In this document: one piece after another, positions 45,997 through 55,251 of the stretch
Layout: the number at the start of each line of letters is the position of its first letter
Position numbering within the stretch: position 1 is the stretch's first letter
Assembly (NCBI RefSeq): GCF_019186805.1
Contig: NZ_CP066783.1
Coordinates: 1,107,501-1,171,500 of the forward strand
Origin: Comamonas fluminis
GTDB lineage: Bacteria > Pseudomonadota > Gammaproteobacteria > Burkholderiales > Burkholderiaceae_C
DNA length: 64,000 nt
Reading direction: 5' to 3'
The notes under the pieces: generated by a model
The model's input: only the letters and a program-made list of their open reading frames with translations
The model's database searches: none
Told to the model about the DNA's origin: nothing
Program-made: the position numbers and the translations under genes

Positions 45997-46827
45997 TCAG
46001 GGTAGCCAGGCAAAGAGGGGCGTATCGCCGGGCAGACCCCAGCGTGCATCGTAGATGGGGCCGAGGAAGTACAGCCCATCAGGCGAGAAAGTGGGCGCAG
46101 CCACCTCGCGCGAGCGCGCATCCAGCACCTGCTGCATCCACTCCACGGGCTTGGAGCCCTGGCCCACGTAAATCAGGCAACCCATGATGTTGCGAATCAT
46201 GTGGTGCAGAAAGGCGCTGCCCTCGAACTCGAAGCGCCAGTAGCCGCATTCCATCTGCTCATCGCGCATGGGTGCTTGCCCGGCTGGGCTGTAGTGGATG
46301 TCAATGCGGTTGAGGGTCTTGACCGGGCTCTTGGCCTGGCAGCCAGCTGCGCGAAAGGATGAGAAATCATGCTCGCCCAGCAGCAGGTTGGCGGCGTCGC
46401 GCATGCGCTGGCCATCCAGTGCCTGAAACACCCAGCCAACCCGGCCATGGTCCACGCTGGGCCGCACGGGCGACTGCAGCAGCACGTAGGAGTAGCGGCG
46501 AGCAGTGGCGCAGGCGCGGGAATGAAAGCCTTCCACGCCATCGGGCACTTCTACCGCCCATTGCACGGCAATGTCCTTGGGCAAAAAGGTATTGGTGCCG
46601 CGCACCCAGGAGTTGGGCGCACGCTGCAAATCGGTGTCGAAGTGCACCACCTGCATCAGCCCGTGCACACCAGAGTCGGTGCGGCCAGCGCAGATTGTGG
46701 ACACCTCTTGAGCAGCAAAGCGGCCCAGGGCCGCTTCGAGTTTGTCTTGTACGGTGTTGCCACCAGGCTGGCTTTGCCAGCCGTGATAGGCCTGACCGTT
46801 GTAGCTGACGCCCAGAGCTATGCGCAT
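45997..46827 (-). CDS. truA: tRNA pseudouridine(38-40) synthase
   Basis: A 276-residue TruA that makes pseudouridine at 38-40 in the tRNA anticodon arm. The catalytic Asp51 is in CAGRTDSGVHG; the start MRIALGVSYNGQAYHGWQSQ and FLHHMIRNIMG are standard motifs. It sits between fimV and trpF as in most Burkholderiales, 37 bp after the fimV stop. Confidence 0.96.
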   Translation of the reverse strand: MRIALGVSYNGQAYHGWQSQPGGNTVQDKLEAALGRFAAQEVSTICAGRTDSGVHGLMQVVHFDTDLQRAPNSWVRGTNTFLPKDIAVQWAVEVPDGVEGFHSRACATARRYSYVLLQSPVRPSVDHGRVGWVFQALDGQRMRDAANLLLGEHDFSSFRAAGCQAKSPVKTLNRIDIHYSPAGQAPMRDEQMECGYWRFEFEGSAFLHHMIRNIMGCLIYVGQGSKPVEWMQQVLDARSREVAAPTFSPDGLYFLGPIYDARWGLPGDTPLFAWLP

Positions 46828-46864
46828 GGCACAGCTCCTGGCGCGGATTTTTCACACATCAAAT

Positions 46865-49800
46865 TCAACCAATCTGAGAGAGCAGGGCTTGCGCCTTGGC
46901 CTTGAGATCGCCGTGGGCTTCGGCAATCACTTCTTCGATCAGTGTACGCGCTCCGTCGCTGTCGCCAATGGCGTTGAACTCTTCAGCCAGTGCCAGCTTG
47001 GTGGCCATGGGGTCCTCGGGCATGGAGGGCGTAGCCGCTGCGGGCTGAAGTTGCGCCTCGCTGGGGGTTCCCAGATCCAGCGACAGACCGCTGAGGTCAA
47101 ACGTGGGTTCAGGCTTTGCGGGCGCTGGCGTGGGGGCTTCAGCCGGGCTGGTGCGGGCCTCGATGGGCAGTTGCAGCGTCATGGGCTCAGTACCCAGTTC
47201 GTCTTCCAGGTTCAGGGCCATGTCATCGTGGGCTTCTGGAACAGCACTGACGATGGGCGCTGGCGTTTCTGGCTGTGTCTGTGTCACAGGCAGGGTGAAG
47301 CTGTCCAGATCGAACTCAAGCGCATTTAGGGATGCTTCGGGTTCAGGGCTGATGGCTGGTGCCGCTGCCGCAGGCGCTTGCGCGGAAGGCAGGCTGAAGG
47401 ACGAGAGGTCGTTCAGGTCCAGGTTCAGGCTGTTGTCATCCGCCTTGGCGGGTTCTGCGGGCGCTGCGGCAGGTGTGTCCCATTGCGCGAGAGAGGCAAA
47501 GTCCTGTTCGCTGGGCTGGGGCGCAGCCATGTCGGGCAGCGGAGTTGCCGGTGCTTCTGTTTCTGCCAGGCCCGAGGGCAGGCCCAGGTCCAGATTGAAA
47601 TCCATGCTGGTGGGTACGGTGGCTGGGCCTTCGTGATCGTTGCTGCGGGCAGGCTCTTGCAGAGTCTGGTGAGCCGAAGCCAGCGCATCGCCAAATGCCA
47701 TACCGCCAGCAGCTGTGGCAATGCCTGCCGAGGCGGCGGCCAGACCATGAGAGCTTGCGGGGCGGTTCCCAGGCAGGTACAGAGGGTTTTCCGGATCCAG
47801 AATCGCGCCTTGATCTGCCACGCGCTGCCACTCGGGGCCCTTGCCCTGAGTCAGGTTGTGCAGGTTGCTGGCGACCGAACCGAATGCAATGCGGTCATGG
47901 CGCTTGGCATAGATTTCGGCCAGCTTCTGGTGCAGCACCAGGCGGTTGGGGTCGGTGCGCAGCGCTTCCTTGAGGATTTCCTCTGCCTGCAGGTCGCGTC
48001 CGTAGGCCAGGTACACATCTGCCTCGGCCAGTGGATCCACATCACCAGCATCGAGCTGGCTGGGCGAGTACTGCATGGACTGGCCCGACATCTGGCTGCT
48101 GCTGGTTGTGGTGTCCACGCGCTGGCCACCGCTGGCGCCAAAGAAGGAGTCCGCAGCCAGCTGGCTGTCGCCCAGCGAGCTGTCGGTATTGGCTGCTGCA
48201 GCGGCCTTGCGGCGCTGGGCCACACGGTAGCCGCCATAACCCAGCAACAGAGCCAGGATGGCTGCACCGGCCAGAGGAATGGTGGGGTCTTCCATCAGGC
48301 CGTCGATAAAGCTGGGCTCTGCAGGAGGCGTGACAGGCGCTGCAGCAGGCTTGGGAGCGGGTGCAGGTGCGGCAACGGGTGCCGCTGCTTCTGGCGCAGG
48401 CTGGCTGGCCTGCGCAGCAGGTGCATCGGCTGCAGGCGTTGCTTCGGCATTCGCTGCTGGGGCCGCTGCAGCATCGGCAGGCTTGGCCACATCTGCGGGG
48501 GCTGCACTGGCTGCGGCAGGCGCGGCTGGAGTCTGTGCCGGTGCCGCTGGTGTTGCTGCGGGCGAAGTAACAGGCGCTGCCGCTGGTGCAGCGGCTGGCG
48601 TAGCTGCCGGGGCTGGCGCTGCGGTTCCTGTGGCCCCTGCTGCATTGTTGGCGGCAGTGGTTGCGGGAACGTTCACACCCGGTGTTTTGGCGGGTGCAGC
48701 ACCGCTGGCTGCAGGGGCTGCGGCGGTGCCTGCGGGCTGCGTGGCTGCGGCAATCTGGCTGAGTTCGGCCATATTGCGCTTGAGCTCATCCGTGCGCGTG
48801 TTCTGCTCCGCCGACTGTTTTTGCTGTGCCAGTTTTTCATCGGCAGCCACACCCTTGACCGAGCCCTTGGACAGGGTCAGCTTGTCAGGTGCTGCAGTGC
48901 TGGGCTTGCTGTCTTCCACATGGGCCTGAACCTGGCCCGATGCCGTGCGGGATGCCGCAGCGACCGGTGCAACAGGTGCAATACCCGCCAGCTGGCGGCG
49001 GAATTCGTTGAAGTCGCGCGACTGGGCGGCCATGATCTGGCGCGCTTCCTTGCTGGACGTGGCCTGTGCGGTGGCCGTGTCAGGCATCTGTATTACGGCG
49101 CCGCTGCGCATGCGGTTGATATTGCCGTTGACAAAAGCCTGGGGGTTGCTGCGCAGCATGGCGACCAGCATCTGATCCAGCGAGACGCCTGCGGGTTTAT
49201 GGGCTGCAGCAAGGCGGCCAGCGGTATCGCCGGTCTTGACGCGCACGGCATCGCCCGTATCTTCACGGGCAGCAGAGGCTGCTGCCTGGTTTTTGCGAGT
49301 GCTGGCCTTGGCGGTCTTGGGGGCTGCAGTGTCCACATCGCGGTCATTGCGCAGATCGCGGTTGGGTGCGGCCACTGTGGCAGGTACTGCGGCTGGACGC
49401 TCTACAACCGCGGGGCGTGTGGTGGCTGGGCGCACGGGCATCTCTGCGGCTGCCTGGGCCGCCGTAACAGGGGCAGGTGCGGGGCGACGCGATGTGGGGG
49501 GGTCCAGCAGCAGTGTGTAGTTGCGCTGAATCTTGCCGGACGCCCAGTTGGCATCAATCACAAGATCCACAAACGGGTCGTTGACGGGCTGGAAGCTGCT
49601 CAGTTGCAGCACCGCAGAGCCATTGGCGCGCTTTTGAACCTTGACCCGCACGGAGTTGGCTGTGCTGGTGTATTCCATGCCCTGGGCGCGGAAGGTGGCT
49701 GCAGGGGCTATGGCCGCCTGCAGGCTTTCCGCTTCCGCGGCGCTGAGCTGAGGCACTTCCACCTCCGCACGCAGCGGTTCTCCAAGTGCCGACTGAACAG

Positions 49801-49897
49801 TGATGCGGCCCAGCGCCAGAGCCCAAGCATCGGTTGCCGTGAGGCTAGACAGAGCGAGGGAGGCGGCGGCTAGCGCAGAGAGTTTCCAGCGTTGCAT
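46865..49897 (-). CDS. fimV: FimV/HubP-type polar peptidoglycan-binding protein
   Basis: A 1010-residue protein with a signal peptide (1-29), a conserved N-terminal FimV domain (about 30-135, ITVQSALGEPLRAEVEVPQ), a LysM domain (about 218-272, VKTGDTAGRLAA to MRSGAVIQMPD), a long Ala/Pro-rich region, and a membrane helix near residue 540. The acidic cytosolic half has a TPR-like stretch (VDPLAEADVYLAYGRDLQA) and the terminal FimV domain (LALAEEFNAIGDSDGARTL). FimV proteins place type IV pili and other complexes at the poles. The order asd-fimV-truA is standard. The TTGACA boxes near 50032 and 50070 on the minus strand could belong to its promoter. Confidence 0.93.
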   Translation of the reverse strand: MQRWKLSALAAASLALSSLTATDAWALALGRITVQSALGEPLRAEVEVPQLSAAEAESLQAAIAPAATFRAQGMEYTSTANSVRVKVQKRANGSAVLQLSSFQPVNDPFVDLVIDANWASGKIQRNYTLLLDPPTSRRPAPAPVTAAQAAAEMPVRPATTRPAVVERPAAVPATVAAPNRDLRNDRDVDTAAPKTAKASTRKNQAAASAAREDTGDAVRVKTGDTAGRLAAAHKPAGVSLDQMLVAMLRSNPQAFVNGNINRMRSGAVIQMPDTATAQATSSKEARQIMAAQSRDFNEFRRQLAGIAPVAPVAAASRTASGQVQAHVEDSKPSTAAPDKLTLSKGSVKGVAADEKLAQQKQSAEQNTRTDELKRNMAELSQIAAATQPAGTAAAPAASGAAPAKTPGVNVPATTAANNAAGATGTAAPAPAATPAAAPAAAPVTSPAATPAAPAQTPAAPAAASAAPADVAKPADAAAAPAANAEATPAADAPAAQASQPAPEAAAPVAAPAPAPKPAAAPVTPPAEPSFIDGLMEDPTIPLAGAAILALLLGYGGYRVAQRRKAAAAANTDSSLGDSQLAADSFFGASGGQRVDTTTSSSQMSGQSMQYSPSQLDAGDVDPLAEADVYLAYGRDLQAEEILKEALRTDPNRLVLHQKLAEIYAKRHDRIAFGSVASNLHNLTQGKGPEWQRVADQGAILDPENPLYLPGNRPASSHGLAAASAGIATAAGGMAFGDALASAHQTLQEPARSNDHEGPATVPTSMDFNLDLGLPSGLAETEAPATPLPDMAAPQPSEQDFASLAQWDTPAAAPAEPAKADDNSLNLDLNDLSSFSLPSAQAPAAAAPAISPEPEASLNALEFDLDSFTLPVTQTQPETPAPIVSAVPEAHDDMALNLEDELGTEPMTLQLPIEARTSPAEAPTPAPAKPEPTFDLSGLSLDLGTPSEAQLQPAAATPSMPEDPMATKLALAEEFNAIGDSDGARTLIEEVIAEAHGDLKAKAQALLSQIG

Positions 49898-50188
49898 AAG
49901 GCATCAAACTTGGTTTGTGTATCCAGCCCGCTCTGTAGTTCTTGTTGCGAAAGGGGTGGACGGATACATCAGTCATTGAAATTTCCAACGGTCAGCGAGG
50001 TCTCTCATAGCCCGTAGGACGCAGTTGCCATTGTCAACGACGCTATTGCATTGTGAGCAATTGCGTCTTTGTCAAGGTAAAGGAATGTTGTCGTTTGGCA
50101 ACGAGACACCAATGAATATAGCCCGGTGTGACCGGTTTACTCGTTGAAACAAGGGGGCGATTGTCGCCCAAGCCTGACCTTGGACATG

Positions 50189-50229
50189 AAAAAAGCGCCA
50201 TCCACGGCTTGCGTGGTATGGCGCTTTTT
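50189..50229 (-). terminator. Terminator between asd and fimV
   Basis: AAAAAGCGCCAT.CCAC pairs with GTGG.ATGGCGCTTTTT; the runs on both sides let it work for asd on the minus strand. The gap 49898-50188 has no convincing gene; two TTGACA-like boxes (minus strand, near 50032 and 50070) may drive fimV. Confidence 0.8.
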
Positions 50230-50265
50230 GCGCTGGCTCAAGCCAGCGACGCGGGTTTTGCGAAC

Positions 50266-51378
50266 TTATTTAGCCAGCAGAATGCGCAGCATGCGGCGCA
50301 GTGGCTCGGCAGCGCCCCACAGCAGCTGGTCGCCGATGACGAAGGCCGACAGGTACTCGGGGCCCATGTTCAGCTTGCGCACGCGGCCCACAGCCACTTC
50401 CAGGCCGCCAGTGGTGGCCGCGGGAGTCAGTTCCTTGACGGTCTCGGCGCGGTCGTTGGCCACGAACTTGACCCAGGGGTTGCCGCCCTTAATCAGCGCC
50501 TCGATCTCTTCCAGAGGCAGATCCTTCTTGAGCTTCAGCGTCAGCGCCAGGCTGTGGCAGCGCATGGCGCCAATGCGCACGCACAGGCCGTCCACGGGGA
50601 TGGTGGCTTCGGTACCGAGAATCTTGTTGACTTCAGCCTGGCCCTTCCACTCTTCCTTGGACTGGCCGTTGGGCAGCTGCACATCGATCCAGGGGATCAG
50701 GCCGCCAGCCAGAGGCGCACCGAAAAATTCTGTGGGCACATCGGTGCGAATGGTTTCGGCCACCTTGCGGTCGATATCCAGAATGGCAGAGGCAGGCGTG
50801 GCCAGTTCATCGGCCACGGCAGCGTGCACCACGCCCATGCCCTTGAGCAGTTCGCGCATGTGGTTGGCGCCGCCACCCGATGCAGCTTGGTAGGTCATGG
50901 AAGACACCCACTCCACCAGACCGGCCTTGAACAGGCCGCCCAGGCCCATCAGCAGGATGGAGTTGGTGCAGTTGCCACCAATCCAGTTCTTGCCGCCTGC
51001 GGCCAGCTTCTTCTGGATCAGGTCGTCATTGACCGGGTCCAGCACGATGACAGCGTTATCTTCCATGCGCAGCGAGGACGCTGCATCAATCCAGTGGCCG
51101 TTCCAGCCAGCAGCGCGGATCTTGGGGAACACTTCCTTGGTGTAGTCGCCACCCTGGCAGGTGATGATGATGTCGCACTTGGACAGCTCGGCGATGTCGT
51201 TGGCGTCCTTCAGCTGGGTGTGCACCGTGGCCATCGCGGGGGCTTTGCCGCCAGCGTTGGAGGTGGAGAAGAACACCGGCTCGATCAGGGCGAAGTCGCC
51301 CTCAGCCTGCATGCGGTCCATCAACACGGAACCGACCATGCCGCGCCAGCCCACCAAACCAACCAGTTGCTTGCTCAT
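50266..51378 (-). CDS. asd: Aspartate-semialdehyde dehydrogenase
   Basis: A 370-residue enzyme making aspartate semialdehyde, the branch point to Lys, diaminopimelate, Met and Thr. NADP motif [13 protein letters not shown] is N-terminal; the catalytic Cys137 is in [29 protein letters not shown] follows near residue 275. The length fits the gram-negative (longer) type. Upstream is a 343-bp gap with a perfect AT-rich inverted repeat at 51632. Confidence 0.97.
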   Translation of the reverse strand: MSKQLVGLVGWRGMVGSVLMDRMQAEGDFALIEPVFFSTSNAGGKAPAMATVHTQLKDANDIAELSKCDIIITCQGGDYTKEVFPKIRAAGWNGHWIDAASSLRMEDNAVIVLDPVNDDLIQKKLAAGGKNWIGGNCTNSILLMGLGGLFKAGLVEWVSSMTYQAASGGGANHMRELLKGMGVVHAAVADELATPASAILDIDRKVAETIRTDVPTEFFGAPLAGGLIPWIDVQLPNGQSKEEWKGQAEVNKILGTEATIPVDGLCVRIGAMRCHSLALTLKLKKDLPLEEIEALIKGGNPWVKFVANDRAETVKELTPAATTGGLEVAVGRVRKLNMGPEYLSAFVIGDQLLWGAAEPLRRMLRILLAK

Positions 51379-51631
51379 TTGAAATGCCCTTTCAGTTTTG
51401 AAAACCGTTGTTTTCGACTGCTTCGTCCGGCTCGTCTGGCCGGAAAGGGCGCACGACGAACCGGGCTGGGTCAGCCGGTAATCGTCTTAATGGTGATTGC
51501 GCGCGCTTGCACATCCGCAGGCATTGCGGCGGTGGCGGTTTCGAGGATGAAGGTGCGTGCGACAAACATGACGAGGAAGATTTTAGCCAATGCACCAAAG
51601 ATCTGTGCATTTAAAACGGCTGTTTAAATAG

Positions 51632-51671
51632 TCAAAACGTCAAAAAATAAAAGAAATTTTTGACGTTTTGA
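51632..51671. repeat. 15-bp perfect AT-rich inverted repeat between the glycosyltransferase and asd
   Basis: TCAAAACGTCAAAAA (51632-51646) and its exact complement (51657-51671) flank ATAAAAGAAA. Further TGTTTTGAT and TTTTTGA motifs follow. It could terminate the glycosyltransferase transcript (minus) or bind a regulator of asd. The other part of the gap (51379-51631) shows no gene I would support. Confidence 0.8.
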
Positions 51672-51721
51672 TGTTTTGATTTTTGAAAATTGACGCGATT
51701 TGCGTCTGCTCGGCCTGTGTC

Positions 51722-53113
51722 TCAGGTGCTCAGCTGTTCCCAGGCTTGCATGCTGGCTGCCCGGAAGTGATTGAGCTGCGCAGGAAAGTGCACAAACCGG
51801 TGTTGCGCAGTGGCATAAATGGGAGAGGTGCCCAGGCTGATGGCATCAACCACATTCTCTGCATTCAGCAGGCTTGCCTGGATCATCTCTTCGTTGATGA
51901 TTTGCTGGTCTCCGCCGCCGACGTAAACGCTGGATTTGTCCTCTACAGACTCTATGCGCTGGCACAGTTGCTGTATGAAGGCCTGCATGGGAGCGGTGTT
52001 GCGTGCGCCGAAGACACAGGAATTGATGGCCCAGGCCGTGTGATCCATGCCAACGATGAAATCTCGTTTTGCCAGTAAATCTTCCATGCCGGAGGCTTGT
52101 GCAATGGCCAGAATGTCGGCATCAATCCACAGCACAAACTGGTGTTGCGCCAGGTGCTGACGAATCAGGTGCGCCTTGGCCCAGTTGGCGGTAACCGAGT
52201 CCGGAAGAAACGAGGGTGCTTCGCGGTAGAGGTGATAGCCATAGCCATGGCGCTCGCAATATCGAAGCATGCTGCGCTCATGCAGCAAGCCGTAGCCGGT
52301 GATATTGCGGGTGTAGAGCGAGACAAAGGCAATCTCCGCATCGGGATTGATGTGCAGCTCTGGCTCTAGCGGTAACTCGGTTTGCTGCACAAAGCTTTGC
52401 AGCAGACTCTGTTTCTGGGCAGCTGAGTTCTGTGCGTCCTGCAACAATGCCTGCACATAGCGAAAGTCATAGTCGGGATTCGGAGCCCAGATTCCATTGA
52501 GCTGACGCCACTCTGGCGCATTGCTGACTACAAGAGGCTGAGCCTGCGCAAAAAAGTCTATGACGTAGGACAGTCCTGTTGCTGTATCACCTGAGTGCCA
52601 AAAAGATTGCAGGCAGGGGAAGTAGCCGCTTGTCAGGTGACGCATAAAGCTGATAGGTGGGAAGAACTCTCCCAATATCTGAGCCTCGATCTTGGGGGCA
52701 TGCTCTGGCAGATACATGGCCCATCTGCCCAAGTCATGAAGCAGAGCATAAAAACGCTCTCGAATCTCTGCGGTGCTGCGGAAGATCATGCCGCAGCTGT
52801 TGGCCAGTTGCGAATCCGGGCTGGGGTTGGTCAGCGAAACAATGCTGTCGTAACCAGTGGCCACCGCATCCAGGGCATGCGGGGTATAGATCAGCGAAAA
52901 CACGTCAAGAACCAGCAGCAAGTCACCCTCTGCCAGATTCAGCAGTTGCTGGTACATGCAGTGATAGTGGTGCAGTACCTGCTGGCGCTCGCCGTAGATA
53001 TGGGTGCCGTCAACCACCACGTGCTGATAGCCATGCTGCTGCGCGTAGCTGGCATGGTTTTCGACAAGACCCGGCACGGGCTTGGTAGGAAGCAGGCTCA
53101 GAACAATCGGCAT
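51722..53113 (-). CDS. Two-domain glycosyltransferase-like protein with one degenerate half
   Basis: A 463-residue protein built of two similar halves. The C-terminal half (about 265-460) has FVLWIDADILAI, with D331-A-D333 as the metal-binding DxD motif, and FIVGMDHTAWAINSCVFG, as in galactosyl/mannosyltransferases of the GT34-like group. The N-terminal half starts with a similar strand-helix pattern (IVLSLLPTKPVPGLVENHAS, YAQQHGYQHVVVDG) but has LLLVLDVFSLI at residues 66-76, where D70-V-F72 lacks the second Asp. It sits alone between leuB and asd, a place normally without a gene. Acceptor and donor sugars are unknown. Confidence 0.72.
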   Translation of the reverse strand: MPIVLSLLPTKPVPGLVENHASYAQQHGYQHVVVDGTHIYGERQQVLHHYHCMYQQLLNLAEGDLLLVLDVFSLIYTPHALDAVATGYDSIVSLTNPSPDSQLANSCGMIFRSTAEIRERFYALLHDLGRWAMYLPEHAPKIEAQILGEFFPPISFMRHLTSGYFPCLQSFWHSGDTATGLSYVIDFFAQAQPLVVSNAPEWRQLNGIWAPNPDYDFRYVQALLQDAQNSAAQKQSLLQSFVQQTELPLEPELHINPDAEIAFVSLYTRNITGYGLLHERSMLRYCERHGYGYHLYREAPSFLPDSVTANWAKAHLIRQHLAQHQFVLWIDADILAIAQASGMEDLLAKRDFIVGMDHTAWAINSCVFGARNTAPMQAFIQQLCQRIESVEDKSSVYVGGGDQQIINEEMIQASLLNAENVVDAISLGTSPIYATAQHRFVHFPAQLNHFRAASMQAWEQLST

Positions 53114-53132
53114 GGTGGTGAGGCACTCAGAA

Positions 53133-53167
53133 TAAAAAAGCCGGGTCGATATGCATCGATCCGGCTT
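53133..53167 (-). terminator. Intrinsic terminator after leuB
   Basis: AAGCCGG.TCGAT pairs with ATCGA.CCGGCTT; on the minus strand it ends in TTTTTT (AAAAAA at 53134-53139). Confidence 0.85.
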
Positions 53168-53238
53168 GTGTCGTTATTGGTATTCCCGGAGGGCTAGATC
53201 AGCTACATGGTAGCAGCACCCTCTCGCCATACCAGGCC

Positions 53239-54312
53239 TCAGGCCAGCAGAGCCTTGACCACAGCGTCGCCCATCTGGGATGTGGAGACCTTGGTCGTGC
53301 CTTCGCTGTAGATGTCGGCGGTACGCAGGCCATCGGCCAGCACCTTTTGCACGGCGGCTTCGATCTTCTGGGCGGCAGCCTCCTGGCCCAGGCTGAAGCG
53401 CAGCATCATGGCGGCAGAGAGAATGGTGGCCAGTGGGTTGGCAATGCCCTTGCCAGCGATGTCAGGGGCAGAGCCGTGGCTGGGTTCGTACAGGCCTTGC
53501 TTCTTGTCGTTCAGGCTGGCGCTGGGCAGCATACCGATGGAGCCGGTCAGCATCGAGGCTTCGTCGCTCAGGATGTCGCCAAACATATTGCCGGTCACCA
53601 CCACGTCAAAGCGCTTGGGTTCCTTGACCAGTTGCATGGCAGCGTTGTCCACGTACATATGGTCCAGCGCCACGTCGGGGTACTGCTTGGCCACTTCGGT
53701 GACTACGTCCTTCCACAGCTGGAAGGTTTCCAGCACATTGGACTTGTCCACGCTGGTCACGCGCTTGTCGCGCTTCTGGGCGGCCTGGAAAGCAACGTGG
53801 GCAATGCGCTCGATCTCGGGGCGCGAGTAGCGCATGGTGTCGAAAGCTTCTTCGGCGCCGGGGAAATGACCGTCTGGAGCCGTGCGGCGGCCGCGAGGTG
53901 CGCCAAAGTAAATGTCGCCTGTCAGTTCGCGGATGATGAGGATATCGAGGCCCGCAACCAGCTCAGGCTTGAGGCTGGAGGCGTGGGTCAGTTCCTTGTA
54001 GCAGATGGCGGGGCGGAAGTTGGCGAACAGGCCCAGTGCCTTGCGCAGGCCCAGAATGGCTTGCTCGGGGCGCAGAGGGCGGTCCAGCGTGTCGTACTTC
54101 CAGTCGCCCACGGCGCCGAACAAAATGGCGTCAGCTTCCTGAGCCAGCTTCAGCGTAGCAGGAGGCAGAGGGTGACCAGCAGCTTCGTAGCCTGCGCCGC
54201 CCACGGGAGCGGTTTCCATCTCCAGACCCAGATTCAGGGCTTCCAGCACCTTGACGGCTTCTGCAATGATTTCGGGGCCAATGCCATCACCGGGCAAAAC
54301 TGCAATCTTCAT
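53239..54312 (-). CDS. leuB: 3-isopropylmalate dehydrogenase
   Basis: A 357-residue NAD-dependent enzyme of leucine synthesis. The start [15 protein letters not shown], the [10 protein letters not shown] loop, [12 protein letters not shown] and the [15 protein letters not shown] motif are all intact. It is separated from leuD by 251 bp filled with two different repeat elements. A terminator follows it, so the glycosyltransferase gene downstream must have its own promoter. Confidence 0.97.
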   Translation of the reverse strand: MKIAVLPGDGIGPEIIAEAVKVLEALNLGLEMETAPVGGAGYEAAGHPLPPATLKLAQEADAILFGAVGDWKYDTLDRPLRPEQAILGLRKALGLFANFRPAICYKELTHASSLKPELVAGLDILIIRELTGDIYFGAPRGRRTAPDGHFPGAEEAFDTMRYSRPEIERIAHVAFQAAQKRDKRVTSVDKSNVLETFQLWKDVVTEVAKQYPDVALDHMYVDNAAMQLVKEPKRFDVVVTGNMFGDILSDEASMLTGSIGMLPSASLNDKKQGLYEPSHGSAPDIAGKGIANPLATILSAAMMLRFSLGQEAAAQKIEAAVQKVLADGLRTADIYSEGTTKVSTSQMGDAVVKALLA

Positions 54313-54329
54313 GATGTTCCTTTGATTAA

Positions 54330-54426
54330 TTTGATAGCTGCTAGCGCATGTTATTCATAGATTTCAGATTAAATTGATGCTCAAATCTATGAATGAATAG
54401 CGCGAACAGCTCATTTATTGGTAGCT
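54330..54426. repeat. Composite AGCGC palindrome with inner 12-bp inverted repeat, copy 7
   Basis: The outer arms TTGATAGCTGCTAGCGC and AGCGCGAACAGCTCATTTATTGGTAGCT follow the dispersed family. Between them lies a perfect inverted repeat ATTCATAGATTT (54353-54364)/AAATCTATGAAT (54383-54394), which is not seen in the other copies. Confidence 0.72.
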
Positions 54427-54448
54427 AATCTTAAATAAGGCATATCCA

Positions 54449-54563
54449 AGCGAGGGGCATCAAGCAAGAGCCGCCTCGCAGCGAAGATGCCGTCCCCCTT
54501 CCGATGCAACGCATCGAGAAAGGGGGAAGCCGCGGGGCCGCCTAGGCGTAGCGGCTCAGGGGG
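54449..54563 (-). repeat. GC-rich palindromic element after leuD (stop-adjacent family, copy B)
   Basis: On the minus strand it begins right at the leuD stop: ACCCCCTGAGCCGC, paired GCCTAGGC and CCGCGG segments, CCCCCTTTCTCGATGCG with GCATCGGAAGGGGG, then CTGCGAGGCGGCTCTTGCTTGATGC. The blocks correspond to the element after trpA, with an added central hairpin. Confidence 0.8.
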
Positions 54564-55220
54564 TTACTTCTGAATGAGGCTATGCGCCAGCCAGGGCTTC
54601 TGCGCCAGTCGCTCAGCCTCAAACGCCTTGATCTTGTCAGAGTGGCGCATGGTCAGGCCGATGTCGTCAAAGCCGTTGAGCAAGCAGTACTTGCGAAAGG
54701 CGATGACGTCGAAAGGAATTTCCTCGCCTTGCGGGCGCACGATGACCTGGCGCTCCAGATCAATCGTCAGCTCGTAGCCGGGGAAAGCGGCGACTTCGTT
54801 GAACAGCTGGTCGATCACGGCTTCGGGCAGCACGATGGGCAGCAGGCCGTTCTTGAAGCTGTTGTTGAAGAAGATGTCGGCAAAGCTGGGGGCCAGAATG
54901 GCACGGAAGCCGTACTGGTCCAGCGCCCAGGGCGCGTGCTCGCGGCTGGAGCCGCAGCCGAAGTTCTGGCGCGCGATCAGGATGCTGGCACCCTTGTAGC
55001 GGGGCTGGTTCAGCACAAAGTCGGGGTTGGGTTTGCGGTCTGCTTCAGGCACGCCGGGCTGGCCGGGCTGGTCCAGATAGCGCCATTCGTCAAACAGGTT
55101 GGGGCCAAAGCCAGTCTTTTTGATGGATTTGAGGAACTGCTTGGGAATGATGGCGTCGGTATCGACGTTTTCGCGGTCCATGGGGGCCACGAGGCCCTTG
55201 TGCACGGTGAATTTCTGCAT
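54564..55220 (-). CDS. leuD: 3-isopropylmalate dehydratase small subunit
   Basis: A 218-residue aconitase C-terminal-domain protein that pairs with LeuC in isomerising isopropylmalate. Motifs: [18 protein letters not shown] at the start and the substrate-recognition loop [14 protein letters not shown]. It is 31 bp downstream of leuC; the entericidin-like small gene that often sits between leuC and leuD in other Burkholderiales is absent. A GC-rich element directly follows the stop codon. Confidence 0.96.
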   Translation of the reverse strand: MQKFTVHKGLVAPMDRENVDTDAIIPKQFLKSIKKTGFGPNLFDEWRYLDQPGQPGVPEADRKPNPDFVLNQPRYKGASILIARQNFGCGSSREHAPWALDQYGFRAILAPSFADIFFNNSFKNGLLPIVLPEAVIDQLFNEVAAFPGYELTIDLERQVIVRPQGEEIPFDVIAFRKYCLLNGFDDIGLTMRHSDKIKAFEAERLAQKPWLAHSLIQK

Positions 55221-55251
55221 GGTGTGATTCCAGAATCTGTGTCTTTATGGC

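Noticed and set aside
47378..49873. An 831-codon open frame antisense to fimV
   Set aside because: It mirrors the Ala/Pro-rich codons of fimV, reads as Gly/Cys/Arg-rich low complexity and has no domain or ribosome-binding site. fimV is clearly the real gene.
51471..51592. A roughly 35-codon hydrophobic frame on the minus strand before asd
   Set aside because: It has no ribosome-binding site, uncertain start codon and no family resemblance; not enough to call a gene.
50128..51627. A 499-codon frame antisense to asd
   Set aside because: It spans the asd terminator and asd gene on the other strand and shows no domain; asd motifs are complete on the minus strand.
55221..55251. An entericidin gene between leuC and leuD
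   Set aside because: It is often present there in other Burkholderiales, but the gap here is only 31 bp.
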